From Priapulus caudatus (Eukaryota > Priapulida > Priapulimorpha > Priapulimorphida > Priapulidae), in assembly GCF_000485595.1 (NCBI RefSeq), contig NW_014577297.1:77677-133614 (forward strand): a stretch of DNA of 55,938 nt. Direction: 5' to 3'. The stretch's first letter is position 1, and every line of letters starts with the position of its first letter. A program made the position numbers and the translations under genes. Shown one piece after another: positions 1 through 13,518 of this stretch. A model generated the notes under the pieces. The model worked only from the letters and a program-made list of their open reading frames with translations. It did not search any database and was not told where the DNA came from.

Positions 1-25
1 CTCTCTCGCTCTTCTCTCTCTTCTC

Positions 26-72
<47 letters not shown>
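1..72. repeat. CT microsatellite
   Basis: Imperfect (CT)n at the left edge. In the right copy the equivalent tract, 8320-8371, follows a dispersed repeat (8151-8320), so the same repeat probably lies just outside the window. Confidence 0.9.
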
Positions 73-73
<1 letters not shown>

Positions 74-624
74 ACCACCGTCCCGCGTTGTTGTCAATGC
101 TTCAATCGCCCCCGTTGCATTGCCACACAGTGCACGCACGCACACCCACAACGCCCCGTGACAACTGGGACTCCCATTCCTCCCTACATCCTGCAATATA
201 TAGACACATCAGACAGCAACTTGCCGGTCGTATCCCACAACAGTAAAATGGCCTCAGCCTAGGACCCCATTACCAGAGCAACAGGCCCCGGCCAATTCTG
301 AGATGCCTATTGCCGACGAAAATCGCAAGTTCGCCCTACGATCTGGGGGTCCTTACAGTGTAACACGCCTGATCACTTGCGACTGGACGAAACACACCTG
401 ATTTAGGCTGCATAATACGGGGCTAAAAGTTACAAGCTTCTAGGAAAGGTTAGGGACGTCGGGTTCAGCCTTACAGACGCTATTTGTTGGCTTGTTGGCC
501 TGGACAATAACGAGAAATCTCTGTGCCTACGGACTCAGGAAAGAAGATAGGAGAGTTAGATTTACGAGTATGATTTAGAGATGGTATGTATAGGGTCAGG
601 ATGGGAGTCGGAATATGGAGTAGG

Positions 625-860
625 CAGTAGGATAGGAGTGGGAGGAGGGAGGAGGAGGAGAGGGACGGAGGAGACGGAAGGAAGAGGAGGGGAGGAGGAG
701 GAAGAGGATGAGGAAGAAGGAGGAGGAGGAAGCAGAAGAGGTGGAGGAAGCAGAGGAGAAGAGGAGGTGGAGGTATATATATATACGGAGTTAGAGGTGG
801 AGGAGGACGATAATTGAGAGGCAGTAGCCAAGGGGAGGTAGGAGAGGAAGAGGAGGAGTA
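625..860. repeat. GGA/GAA purine-rich tract
   Basis: Imperfect GGAGGA/GAAGAG repeats, matched at 8870-9110 in the right copy. The apparent Arg/Glu or Ser/Pro reading frames here are products of the simple repeat. Confidence 0.85.
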
Positions 861-1247
861 GGCGCATTCAAAGTAAAATTAATAACACTGCATTTTATGA
901 TTTTCATAGTAAATAGAAGGAATGGTATCAGTTCCACAGTCTTAAACATGAACATACATCTTAATCCTTACAAGATCCAAAATCTACAGTGCTTGCTATA
1001 TGTAGTAGATACAAATGAACGCATGCTATACATGCTTTAAGAATCACTTATTGAAACACTGAAAACTATTTCTTGTAGAGGCCGACTAGAAAATCCGAAC
1101 GTGCCTTAGAGTCGAGGCCCTATATATAGGGAGCATATGGATGTTGTTTAGAATCCAACGTGCACACTTTTAGTGAAGTCACATCTTTCACTAGACTAAG
1201 CACATTGGAGCATCAACTGCTTCTGCGCATCACTTTTTCATCTAACG

Positions 1248-1298
<51 letters not shown>

Positions 1299-1574
1299 TC
1301 AGGTGAATCTTTCCCCTCCTGTTATTCTTAACCCTCGCTTTGTCTCTTTTCTTTAACCATTACTGCATTCTAGAACGCTGACAACCACCGATGCTATGCA
1401 ATAGTGAAAACTGAAATATAAATTGCCTAGCTATGACTGAGTGTGCTTGACACTGCATTCTCTTTTGTACAGATGGCTTTCACCGAGTCTGCTACCATAG
1501 AAACCAGCCAAGCTATTTGCCAGGCACGAATTCTTTTTCCTATTCGCACGAATTGTACTGTTTTTTCCTGTTTC

Positions 1575-1935
1575 CAATCCCCTGCTCTCCCCTGACTTCT
1601 ACCACTCCCTGCTCTCCCCTGCTCTCCCCTGCCTTCTCCCCACTTCCCTGATCTCCTCTGCTCTCCGCTACCTTCTCCCCACTCCCCTGCTCTCCGCTAC
1701 CTTCTCCCCACTCTCTTGCTCTCCGCTACCTTCTCCCCACTCCCCTGCTCTCTGCTACCTTCTCCCCACTCCCCTGCTCTCCGCTGCCTTCTCCCCACTC
1801 CCCTGCTCTCCCCTGCCTTCTCCCCACTCCCCTGCTTTTCTCCCCTTGCTCTCCTGCTGCCTTCTCCCACTCCCCTGCTCTCCCTGCTCTCCGCTGCCTT
1901 CTCCCCACTCCCCTGCTCTCCGCTACCTTCACGCT
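1575..1935. repeat. CT-rich minisatellite, about 29-bp unit
   Basis: About a dozen imperfect units with the core CCCCACTCCCCTGCTCTCCG followed by CTACCTTCT. The right-copy equivalent, with more indels, is 9795-10175. Confidence 0.9.
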
Positions 1936-2659
1936 CCCCCTGTGAGTGTCGCTAGAGCAAGAACCTACGGTTTATTAAGTTACCATGCACAATTGAATGA
2001 AACGAGCTGTTGTGCATTATTCACGGTAGCCTAGCACATTTGCGACAGTCACCGCAGGGTTCGCGACCTGGGCAAACACTTGTCCGGAAAACTTCGTATA
2101 AAATACGCTACGATAGTATCATTAATTAGTCAGGCACGTCATATAAACCTTTGTTTTATGGACGACACTTGGTGTTTGAAAGACATTATTATGACTTTAT
2201 TATTTGTGGCATACTAGACGTATGATTGTCATGTTATTTATGAGGATTCTGCCAAATAGGGGGCCCCTGTGCACATAGAAAGGAGGTGGGTCTCATAGGT
2301 GTAGACTGCCAACAGCAGGACAACCCACGTAATATTATACGATCGTAATATACGTGTATATCGAAAATCAAAGGGATATGACATTTCGGACTCGTGCACG
2401 CGCTGCTTCCTTGTTATATGTCCTCGTGGGGATGTTTCCGGTGACTATAGCTTCCCCGTGGGGCGTCTTCCTTGTGATAGATGTGTATTATGTGGACCTA
2501 TACTGTCGCTCTGGTGCTTTTCTAGGAGCCACTTTTCTGTTGGCGCGTGCTGTTGTTTCTTCTCAGTCATGGCATTCCGCGCACAAACATGCAGCTGGCC
2601 TCTAGAAAGTATTTTTTTACCCTAACAGTAACTTGCTGTGGAGCCTTACCAAAACAGCT

Positions 2660-2790
2660 CACCACCACGCACGCACGCACAACTCACGCACGCACGCAAC
2701 GGCACGCACGCACGCACGCACGCACATTGTATACACACGCCACGCACGCACCGCCACGCACCCGGCACGCACGCACATGTACACCCACGT
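2660..2790. repeat. CGCA tetranucleotide tract
   Basis: Interrupted (CGCA)n, equivalent to 10905-11030 in the right copy. Confidence 0.85.
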
Positions 2791-3109
2791 CTGCCACGTC
2801 ATGCATGACACGTGGTGAAAAATAAGCAAAACTACGAATAATATTTAACTTTGGTGGTTCCTCGCGGTTTGACGCGGTGTATCACTCGCAAAGCAACAAA
2901 CTCGTAGGACCAGGTTCCAGAGTGAGGGCCTTCTGTCATGCAAACATTCCATTGCCTCTACATGCACGCAGCTCTTCGTGGCCATGGTGTCCTCATATTG
3001 CGGACCCCGCAACAAGTGTAAAACTATTCGCCTATCAGGTGTCACAACATACACACACACAGCAACGTTGGGATTCCTGGCACACACACCACAACTGGGC
3101 GCTTAGCAC

Positions 3110-3930
3110 TTGAACGCCCACAGGCGGGCTGCCACACAAAAGCCCCCTTGGACGGGGCTCCTGCCCACACAAAAAGCACCTTTACCGGACGGGCCGCCCA
3201 CTCAAAGCCCAGACAGCCGATCCCCCAGAATGCGCCCCCCACAGCCAAGACGGCGCCGCCCACACAAAACGCACCTACGGACGGGCGCCCTCACAAGCCC
3301 CATAGACGGCTGCCCACACAAACACCACGGACGGGCCGCCCACACAAAAGCCCCCATGGACGGCCGCCCTGTCACAAACCCCATAGGACGAGCCGCCACA
3401 ACAAAAGCACCTACGGACGGGCCGCCTCAACAAGCCCCATAGCGGGCTGCCCACACAAAAGCACCTTCGGACGGGCCGCCCTCACAAGCCCCCATGGACG
3501 GGCTTGCCCACACAAACAGCCCCATGGAGCGGGCCGCCCACACCAAAAAGCACCTACGGACGGGCCGCCACACCAAAAGCCCCCCATGGACGGGCCGCCA
3601 CACAAAGCCCCATGAATGGTCGCGCCCTCCAAAAGCCCCATGGGACCCAAAGTCGCCCACGACAAAACGCACCTACGGACGGGCCGCCACACCAACCAAG
3701 CACCATGAACGGGCCGCCCCACACAAAAAGCACCTACGGGATGGGCCGCCTCACAAGCACCATGGACGGGCCGCCCAACAAAAGCCCCTATTTGGATGGG
3801 CCGCCCACACATAAAGCACCACGGACAAACCGCCCACACAAGGCCCCCATTGGGACGGACTGCCCACACAAAAGCACCTACGGACGAACCCCACACAAAA
3901 GCACCATGAAATGGACTGCCCACACAACGC
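3110..3930. repeat. GC-rich minisatellite, about 29-bp unit
   Basis: Roughly 25-30 imperfect units with the core GGACGGGCCGCCCACACAAA. Two unit types alternate irregularly, one ending in AGCACCTAC and one in AGCCCCCAT. A reading frame of more than 300 codons across it is generated by the repeat and is not a gene. Confidence 0.92.
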
Positions 3931-4389
3931 ACCTCAACGACGCGGCACGCGCCCACAGCGATCGCCCTGGCATGCCGTACACATCGATACGATACCATCG
4001 CTATTCGAGTACGCATCTTGGGGTCAGACGGTCGACACCGTCCCGGCGCGAGTTTGAGTCGCGCCCACAGCAAGCGCGCGCCTCAGCGACCGATGGGCGG
4101 CCCCAATGCTTCGCTCCCCGTTCATGTCCGCCAGCTTGGCGAGCGAGAGAGACTCCGCCCGCTGCCGCTTCCGCCCTCCGCCGTCGTCGCGATCGTGTTG
4201 CCGGCGGCGATCGCTGGCGCGGTTCGCCGTATCCGAGCGACGAGCTCAGAGAGAATCTCCGGGTCCTGCGTCGCCCAGCATGGCGTGGGTGCGGACGGCT
4301 CGCTCGTGGCGCCTCAAACGTCTCCTCCTACAACCGTCCCCCTCGTCCTAACGCCACCTCCGCACATCGCACCGCTTCGGCGGACCGCA

Positions 4390-5000
4390 TCCCCCCGGAC
4401 GGTCTCGAATTGTACCAGGCCAACCGATCCCGTGGCGTCTCGATGCGCTCGGTGACCGATCCCCCGGTGGGTCACGATCACTCCAGCTAGCGCAACCGAT
4501 CTGCCCCTGGTCGATGGTCCACGTACTCACTACCAGGCACACCGAACGATCCCCCGGATCGGGTCTCGATTGGATCAACTCGGCGAACCGATTCCCCCGG
4601 TCGGGTTCTCGATTTGTACCAGTGCGCCGATCCCCCGTCGGTCCCACCGACTTCACAACTCCGCCGACATGAACGTATCCCACTCCCGGAGTCAACAGGT
4701 CGCGCAGTCTCGATTTGCACTCGGCCGACCGACATCTCCCCGAACCCGCGAGCTCTTCGATCTAGTTTACCAAGCCTCTGCGCACCAACCGCAGTCTCCG
4801 GGTCGGCGCTCCAACCGACCTCAGACACCCTCGCAGACCCACCTCCCTCGTCGATCCCGTGTGGGATGTCCGATCCCCCGGCGCCATCGACGTCTCCGAT
4901 GGCACCTCGGCGCACCTCCCGATTCCCTCACCCCCGGACTCTGACGCGGTCCCGATTGACCACTCCGCCGGCGGACCGCCGATTCCCCCGCTGGGTCTCG
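4390..5000. repeat. Degenerate 36-bp minisatellite
   Basis: Units share CCGATCCCCCGGTCGGGTCT followed by CGATTG and a variable CACTCGGCGA or TACCAGGCGA end. The left half is recognisable; towards 5000 it decays. Confidence 0.8.
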
Positions 5001-5609
5001 CTGTCTCTCCATTATCGGCTGTTGCCGCCAACCGTCTCTCGATAAGGATCTGCTACGCCAGCGCCACCTTCTCTCCATCGCCTTCAAACTGCGGGGGGCT
5101 CGCTTTTGACGCTCTCTCGGAGATTCAACGCTCCGAAAATCCAAATCCCAGGAGGTTCCTCTTCACGCCCTCCACAGACACCACCGCCACTCCACGTAGC
5201 GTCCAACTCCGATCCGGCAGCGACGGAAGATCGACCCGAACCCGTCGACACATGACACTCCAAAAGAATTTCTCCAATCGTCGCCTTGAATTGCCGCGAA
5301 TTGCTCTTTGTCTTCCAGTTGAGCTCCTTTTTCCCGCCCTTTCTGGAAGTTTCCGAATCCCGGTTCAGCTTCCCGGATTCTTCTTGTGCGACCCTGCTTC
5401 CGCAGCACAGATAAGAGATGAGCTCGGAGAGAGACAGGAGACAACAGATAACGAAACCACAGACAGAGATCAGCACGCAGACTAACACGAGAGAGATGAG
5501 AGGAGAACAGGAAAGATGCAAAGGAATAAGAGAGGAGATGAGAGACTTGAGAGGCGAGAGACGAGACGAGGAGAAGCTCTCCGAAATCCGAGAGCGAGAG
5601 ATCGAGAGA

Positions 5610-5643
<34 letters not shown>

Positions 5644-7850
5644 CAGGAGACAGAGATCAGTCTCTCACCAGTGGAGTGATGCTTGCTATGACAACACTCT
5701 TCCCGCCCGATACAACAACACTCCTCCCGCGTCCTGTGCGACAGCGCTTCAAACTATCGTCTGCGTTGGATTGCACTGGACTTGGATTGCGCGCCGGGAA
5801 TCCACTGTCGCCGTGGACAAAGCAAACCACGTACAGCGACCGCAGAAGATAGTAACTCGGCAGTCACTGCGTCCGGTAGCGCCGGGAGACGATGCACCTA
5901 TCGGGAAGAAAATCCACTGACGACGGCGACGACGACGACGTTGACGACGACAGACACGAATCTACGCGAAGCAGATGAGCACACCTCTGCAGAGAGCAAC
6001 CGCATGCGAGCGCGAAGCAGTCTACACAACAGCAGCAACAACAGCAACGATAACAGCAACAACAACAACGTTTGCCCGTGCCAGCAAAAAGCAAGTCGTC
6101 AGAGCCAAGTCATGTGGCAGCGCAAATATGCACGCGGTAGAATCACATCTGCATGCACGACTGACGAACGTACGTAGGGCACGCACGCACGGTTGTTACG
6201 GCAGAGTAGTCAGTCAGTCACTGGTGAACATAGTGAGCGTGCATGCAGGCGCTGTTACTGGCTGCGGGCATGCGCTCACGTGGTCGTTGCGTAGCCAATA
6301 AGATGTATCGCATGCACTACTAACCCCCCCCCCACCCCACCGAATCTCGGACGCGGTCCGCTCTCTCGTGACGGTCACTTTCACATTATGGATACACTAG
6401 CGGAGTTGCATTCACATACTCAACATGCCAAACAGCAACACCGCACGCGGATTACACTTGCTTTAGTGCCGGCTGTGCCGTACGCTGAATGCTCTAGTTT
6501 TCTCTCTCGCGCGCGCACGCCTTCTCTCCACCCCAGGGGCAAGTTTGCTCAAGTTTGCTACGGGCCCTAGCGCCACTAGATAGAAGAGAGCAACGGCCAG
6601 CGAGCACGCAGGCATAGCAAGCGCGCACCAACGGAAAATATATACCGCAATAGCAATATGTGTCACTGGGACACAGCAGTACGTGCCATACCCTGCCCCC
6701 TCTGCAGCGTGTAGTTTCTTTTCCAGAATTCAAACATTATATTTATTATCTGTTAGAGACACGCTGGCTGTCAACTTAGAGGCAATTCGCGATCACCGAG
6801 TCAAACTCTGGTGAGGTAACCACATAATCGCCGTGAAAGATGCTTACTGCATATTCGAAAGGGCACCGAGATGATAAGATTAGCCACAAACGCTCTACGA
6901 CATATCGCACGCAAATCATGACGAATGCACGACGCAAAACAGTCAGCTCACGTGCTAGCCCGCCCGAGTATCATAAATCCCAGTGACAATTTAATATGCT
7001 AATACACTGTTGGATTTTGCATTAGTTTTTTCTTAATTTGATTGATCTATAACTTTGATCTTATCACTGCATGAGTCCTAATCCCTGAGCTAACACCCAC
7101 CCACGGTCCACCAGTAGAGAGCAGACCTGTTATCATGAATGACAATCCTAAAACACAGCGCCTTTGATAAAGATTAGTACATGACAACGAATGTTATCAA
7201 TGCCATTAATACAAACACGAACGCAATCGGTTAGCATATCAAGCCAGCATGCAGCCAACTGTGCAGCAGGTTAGCTCAATCCAACAGAAAATTAATAATT
7301 TCCACTGCACCACAAAACATATATACATACGCAGCACGTTATTAAACAAAACGAGCCCATATTCACTTTATATAGAGGACTATAAAAAGATAATATACTT
7401 AATATATTATATTATATATTATTGGGGCAGATCAGAAGAGAGGGTGGCGGCCTGCAAACAACGAGATTGTGAAGACCATGGAAAGGGGTCGAGGGGGAGG
7501 GGGGGGACGGCTGCCCAGGATATATTTATAATGAAATCTCGTAGATGCAATTTCCTATGTATCTGACAGCAATTTGTTCCATAAAATTACCTCAATTTTG
7601 CTTCAGGTTTTTGTCTGGCAAAAATAGGGTATATGCTCCAGCTGCGCACCACCCCCCGAATCTGTAATATAAAGCTACATCAAGGGACTCTAACCCAGAG
7701 GTCCCAAGTTGGGAAAATCCAAGAAAAGGATCACTTGTGATAATGGTCCATTGCCGTTTTTTCGTGGTGCGCAAAAACAGGAAAAAAGTTGTGGCGGGCT
7801 GCGACATGTGTTTGTCGCGGCGCACCACCATTTTTTTTAGTTCTCTACCT

Positions 7851-8150
7851 ATTATTATTAGGCCTAAAAAAAGATGTGTGTTTCCGCTAATGAGCTGGAA
7901 AAAATCGGACACGGTAGCGGGTAGGCACGCATTTGATCAATTTTTTTTTTTGTATTCTAACTTATACTTGTATACAAATACTTGTTTTATACTTATAACA
8001 GCCCATAAAATGACTTCAAAGTCAAATCAATGCATTCACCGATCGATATCACGTTGGGATTTTTTAAATTTTTGTAAAATATTAAACAATCTTTTTTTTG
8101 CCGATCACAATAAGTTTCGACTCGGCGGTTTAAAATGGACTCGGTCGGGT
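7851..8150. other. Stretch between duplicate copies
   Basis: AT-rich sequence with several poly-T runs. No gene or clear repeat was seen. Confidence 0.5.
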
Positions 8151-8325
8151 TAGCTGAAACAAACATATCAGTAGTTACACACAGCCTTTCTCTTTACTCA
8201 AACGATTCGATGGGCGTTTTGATGCAGTTAAGCGAAGCATACGATACTAGCTCACTCTATTGCGAATCCTCCTACTTATCCCCGAGTTCTGAAACTACCT
8301 GCTTGTTTATCCGCTCTCGCTCTCG

Positions 8326-8371
<46 letters not shown>
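8151..8371. repeat. Dispersed repeat D1, copy 1, with CT tail
   Basis: About 150 bp around TTACTCAAACGATTCGATGG and TTAAGCGAAGCATACGATAC closely match 44871-45030. Both copies pass straight into a (CT)n microsatellite after CTGCTTGTTTATCCGC, which suggests a mobile element with a microsatellite tail. Confidence 0.85.
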
Positions 8372-8373
<2 letters not shown>

Positions 8374-8964
8374 CACCGCTCCCGCGCGTTGTCAATGCTT
8401 CAATCGCCCCCTTGCATTGCCACACAGTGCACGCACGCACACCCACAACGCCCCGTGACAACTGACTCCCCATTCCTCACCTACATGCCTGCAAATATAT
8501 AGACCACACCAGACAGCAACTGCCGTCGTATCTCCACACAGGTAAATGCCAGCTAGACCCCATACCAGAGGCACAGCCCCGGCCAATTCTGAGATGCCTA
8601 TTTGCCGACGAAATCGCAAGTCGCCCTAGATCTGGGGGTCCTACAGTGTAACACGCTGATCACTTGCGACTGGACGAACACACCTGATTTAGGTCTGCAT
8701 ATAGGGGCTAAAAGTACAAGCTTCTAGGAAAGGTTAGGACTCGGTTCAGCCTTACAGACGCATTTGTGGCGTTGCCTGGACAATAACGAGAAATCTCTGT
8801 GCCTACGACTCAGGAAGAGAAGTAGGAGTAGGAGTACGAGTATGATTAGAGTATGGGTATGAATAGGGGTAGGAATGGGAGTCGGAATATGAGTAGCAGT
8901 AGGAGTAGAAGGAGGAGGAGGAGGAGGAGGAGAGAGGAGGAGGAGGAAGAGAGGAGGAGGAGGA

Positions 8965-8995
<31 letters not shown>

Positions 8996-9476
8996 CAGAA
9001 GAGGTGGAGGAAGCAGAGGAGAAGAGGAGGTGGAGGTATATATACGAGTTAGAGGAGAGGACGATAATTGAGAGGCGGAGTAGCAAGGGGAGGAGGAGAG
9101 GGAAGAGGAGGAGTAGGGCGATTAAAGTAGAATAAATAAACATGCATTTATGATTTCATAGTAAAATAGAAGGAATGGATCAGTTCACAGCTAAATAAAC
9201 AATATCTTAATCCTTACAAGATCCAAAATCTACAGTGCTTGCTATATGTAGTAGATACAAATGAACGCATGCTATACATGCTTTAAGAATCACTTATGAA
9301 CACTGAACTATTTTGAGAGGCCGACTAGAAACCGAACGTGCCTAGAGTCGAGGGCCCTATATATAGGGAGCATATGGATGTTGTTTAGAATCCAACGTGC
9401 ACATCTAGTGAAGTCACATCTTCATAGACCAAGCACATTGAACATCACTGCCTGCGCATCACTTTTCATCTAAACG

Positions 9477-9519
<43 letters not shown>

Positions 9520-9794
9520 TATATTCAGTTGAGATCTCCCCTTCCTGTTTATTCTTACCCTCGCTTTTCTCTTTTCTTATAACCATTACTGCCATTTAAC
9601 GTAACAAACGATGCTATGCAATAGTGAAACTGAAATATAAATTGCCTAGCATGACTGAGTGTGCGTTGACACTGGCGCATTCTCTTGTACAAGATGGCTT
9701 AACCGGAGTCTGCTACATAGAAACCAAGCCAGCTAGTTTGCCAAGGCACAGAATTCTTTTCCTATTCGCACGAATATGTACCTGTTTTCCTCTT

Positions 9795-10175
9795 TCCCAA
9801 TCCCTGCTCTCCCCCATCGACTTCTACCCACTCCCTGCTTCTCCCCCTGCTCTCACCCTGCCTATCTCCCCACTTCCTGATCTCCTCTGCTCCCCCGCTG
9901 CTTTCTCCCATCCCGGACTGGCTCATCGCGTCTACCATTCTCCCACACTCTCTTGCTCTCCGCTACCTTCTCCCCCCACTCCCCCTGCTCTCTGGCTACC
10001 TCTCCCACTCCCCTGCTCTCCGCTGGCCGATTCTCCCACACTCCCTGCTCTCCCCTGCCTTCTCTCCACATCCCGCTGCTCTCCCCTGCTCTCTGCTGGC
10101 CTTCTCCCCACTTCCCCTAGCTCTCCCTGCTCTCCGCTGCCTTCTCACCCACTCCCCTGCTCTCCGCTAAAACCT
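9795..10175. repeat. CT-rich minisatellite, right-copy equivalent
   Basis: The same 29-bp family as 1575-1935, with extra single-base insertions in almost every unit. Confidence 0.85.
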
Positions 10176-10904
10176 TCACGCTCACCCCTGTGAGTGTCGC
10201 TAGAGCAAGAACCCTACCGTTTATTAAGTTACCATCACAGTTGAAATGAACGGGTTGTGCATTATTCAGCGGTAGCCTAGCACATTGCGACAGTCACCGC
10301 AGGTCGCGACCTGGCGAAACCTTGTCCGGAAACTTCGTAAAATAGCTACGATAGTATCATTAAAATTAGTCGAAGCACGTCAATATAACCTTGATGTTTA
10401 TGACGACACTTGTTTTGAAAAGACAATTAATTAATGGACTTATTATTGGTGGAATACTAGATCCGTATGATGTCATTGTTATTTATGATGATTCTGCCAA
10501 TAGGGGGGCCCCCTGTGACATAGAAGGAGGTGGGTCTCATTAGGTGTAGGACTTCAAGACAGCAGGACATACCACAGTAATATTAACGTCGTAATATACG
10601 TGTAATATCGAAAATCAAGGGATATGAACATCGACTCGTGCACGGCATCGCCTCCTGTGATTATGTCCCCTCGTGGGATGGTTTCCGGTGACTATAGCTT
10701 TCCGCCGTGGGGCGTTTCCCCTTGTATAGATGTGGTATTATGTGGACCTATACTGTCGCTCTGTGCTTTTTTCTAGGAGGCACTTCTGTGCGCGGTGCTG
10801 TTGTTTCCTTCTCAGTCATGCATCCCGCAACAAACACATGCAGCTGGCCTAAGAAAGTATTTTTTTAGCCCTAACAGTAACTGCTGGAGCGCGTACAACA
10901 GCTC

Positions 10905-11030
10905 CACACACGGCCGCACGCACACACGCACGCACGCTACGCACGCACGCAGCGCACGCGACCGTACACGCCACATGTATACACGAGCGCACGCAACGCA
11001 ACGCACGCACGCACGCACGCACATGTACAC
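10905..11030. repeat. CGCA tetranucleotide tract, right copy
   Basis: Interrupted (CGCA)n matching 2660-2790. Confidence 0.85.
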
Positions 11031-11379
11031 ACCACGTCTGCCACGCATGCATGAACGTGGTGAAAAATAGCAAAACTACGAAATAATATTAACTTGGTGT
11101 TCCGCGGCGGTTGAGCGGTTTGTATCACTCGCAAAAGCACCAACTCTGAGACCAGTTCAGCAGTGAGGCCTTCTGTAATGCAAAACATTCATTGCCCTAC
11201 ATGGCAGGCAGCTCTCTCGTGGCCATGGGTCCTCATATGCGGACAACCGCCAAAACTAAGTAAAACTATTCGCCTACAGGTGTACACACATCATACACAC
11301 CCACAGCAAACCGTGGGATCCCTGGCACAGCACAAACCACAACTGGCGGCTAGCACTTGAACGCCCACAGGCGGCTGCC

Positions 11380-12230
11380 AGCACACAAAAAGCGCCCCAT
11401 GGACGGGCCGCCCCACAAAAGCACCTACGGGACGGGCCGCCCACACAAAGCCCCTCCATGGGAAGCAGGGCCGCCCTCCACGAACCCCGCATAGACGGCC
11501 GCCACACGACAAAAAAGCATCTACGGACGGGCCCGCAGCTCACAAGGCCCCCATAGACGCGGAATGCCACCAAAAGCACCTACGGACGGGCCGCCCACAC
11601 AAAAAGCCCCCATATGGACGGCCGCCCTCACAAGCCCCCATAAGACGAGCCGCCACACAAAAGCACGCGTACGAAACGGGCCGCCCTCACAAGCCCCCAT
11701 AGACGGGCTGCCCAACACCCCTCCAAGCACCTACGGACGGGCCGGCCTCACAAGCCCCCATGGACGGGCTGCCACAACAAAAAAGCCCCATGAACGGGCC
11801 GCCCACACAAAAGCACCTAACGGACGGGCCGCGCCACGTGACAAAAGGCCCCATGGACGGGCACGGCCCACCAAAAGCCCCATGAATGGCCGCCCTCCCA
11901 AAAGCCCCATGGACAAGTCGCCCATCAACAAAAAGCACCTACGGACGGGCACGCCCCAGACAAAAAGCACCCATGGACTGGCGCCCACACAAAAGCACCC
12001 TAACGGATGGGCCGCCTCACAAGCACCCATGGACGGGCCGCCCACACAAAAGCCCCTATGGATGGGGCCGCGCCACACAAAAGGCACTACGACAAACCGC
12101 GCCACACAAAAGCCCCCATGGACGGGCTGCCCACACAAAAGCACCTAACGGACGAACCGCCCACACAAAAAGCACCCATGAAATGGACTGCCCACACAAC
12201 AGCACCTACGGACGGGCACGCACCCACAGC
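11380..12230. repeat. GC-rich 29-bp minisatellite, right copy
   Basis: The same two alternating unit types as 3110-3930, in the same position of the duplicated block. Confidence 0.92.
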
Positions 12231-12589
12231 ATCCGCCTGCATGCCGTACACATCGATACGTACCATCGTCATCGAGTACTGCATCTTGGGGTCAGAGGTC
12301 GCGTGGTCGGAGTTCGAGTGCGAGCGCGCCCTCAGCGACGCGAGGCGGTGCTTCGCGCCCCGCTCATGTCCCGCCAGCTTGGGCGAGCGAGAGAGACTCC
12401 GCCCTGCCTAGCTTCCCCCTCGCCGTCGTCACGATCGTGTTGGCCGGCGGCGACGCTTGGCGCGGTCCGCCGTATCCGAGCGACGAGTCGGAGAGAACCT
12501 CGTCCGCGTCGCCCAGCATGGCGTGACGCTCGCTCGGTGGCGCCTCAACGTCCTCCTCCTCAACGTCCCCCTGAGGTCACGCTTGATCG

Positions 12590-13070
12590 CAACTCGGCGA
12601 CGATCCCCCGGACGGGTCTCGATTGTACCAGGCCACCGATCCCCCGGTCGGGTCTCGATTGCGCTCGGTGACCGATCCCCCGGTTGGGTCACGATCACAC
12701 TAGGCAACCGATCCCCCGGTCGGGTCACGATCACACCAGGCAACCGATCCCCCGGTCGGGTCTCGATTGCACTCGGCGACCGATCCCCGGTCGGGGTCTC
12801 GATTGTACAGGCGACCGATCCCGTATCCGACGGTCGGGTCACGATCAGCACTCGGTGACCGATCCCCGGTCGAGTCCGATTGCACGTCGGCGACCGTATT
12901 CCCCGGTCGGGTCTCGATTGTACCAGGCGACCGATCCCCCGGTCGGGTCACGATCACACTCGGTGACCGATCCCCCGGTCGAGTCTCGATTGCACTCGGC
13001 GACTGATTCCCCGGTCGGGTCTCGATTGCACTCGGCGACCGATCCCCCGCACGGGTCTCGTGTCTCTCAT
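12590..13070. repeat. 36-bp minisatellite, right copy
   Basis: About 13 units of the same family as 4390-5000 but much better preserved. Two unit types differ by TCTCGATTG versus TCACGATCA. Confidence 0.9.
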
Positions 13071-13377
13071 TATCGGCTGTTGGCCGCAACGTTCGAAAAG
13101 ATGCTAGCGCCAGCGCCAACCTCTCTCCGTCCATCGCTTAACTGCGGGGGGTCGCTTGCTCCCCGAGATTCAACGCGACAGCCAATCAGCTCTTAGTCAC
13201 AACACGATCACGTGCTATCGCAGCGACTAGAATGCGACGAACCCGCGACACATGACATCCAAAGATCTCTCGGTCGTTGAATTCCGGAATATTTCTTTGT
13301 TCTTCAGATTGCAGCTCCTTTTTCCGCGTTCTGGAGTTTCCGAAATCCGGTTCCAGCTTCCCGGATTTTCTTGTTGG

Positions 13378-13518
13378 NNNNNNNNNNNNNNNNNNNNNNN
13401 NNNNNNNNNNNNNNNNNNNNNNNNNNNNNNNNNNNNNNNNNNNNNNNNNNNNNNNNNNNNNNNNNNNNNNNNNNNNNNNNNNNNNNNNNNNNNNNNNNNN
13501 NNNNNNNNNNNNNNNNNN
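13378..13518. other. Assembly gap (141 N)
   Basis: A run of N. In the left duplicate the corresponding flanks are about 1290 bp apart, so the N run understates what is missing. Confidence 0.97.

Larger units (their letters stand above)
1..7850. repeat. Left copy of a 7-8 kb tandem duplication
   Basis: From about position 73 to 7840 this block is matched in the same order and orientation by 8371-14701. Anchors include CTACCACCG near 73 and 8371, AGTACGTGCCAT at 6678 and 13519, and TGGTCCAT near 7743 and 14600. The copies differ mainly by one-base insertions and deletions, many in homopolymers, which disrupt all long reading frames. No gene is recognised. It contains four tandem-repeat blocks, listed separately; the remaining sequence (860-1250, 1300-1570, 1940-2650, 5000-7850) shows no coding exon I can support. 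Confidence 0.9.

Noticed and set aside
3110-3930. CRISPR-like regular array
   Set aside because: Units are contiguous with no unique spacers, and the DNA is eukaryotic; it is a minisatellite.
3504-4490. Long open frame of over 300 codons
   Set aside because: It follows the 29-bp GC-rich minisatellite; the protein is a low-complexity repeat and the frame is not preserved in the duplicate copy.
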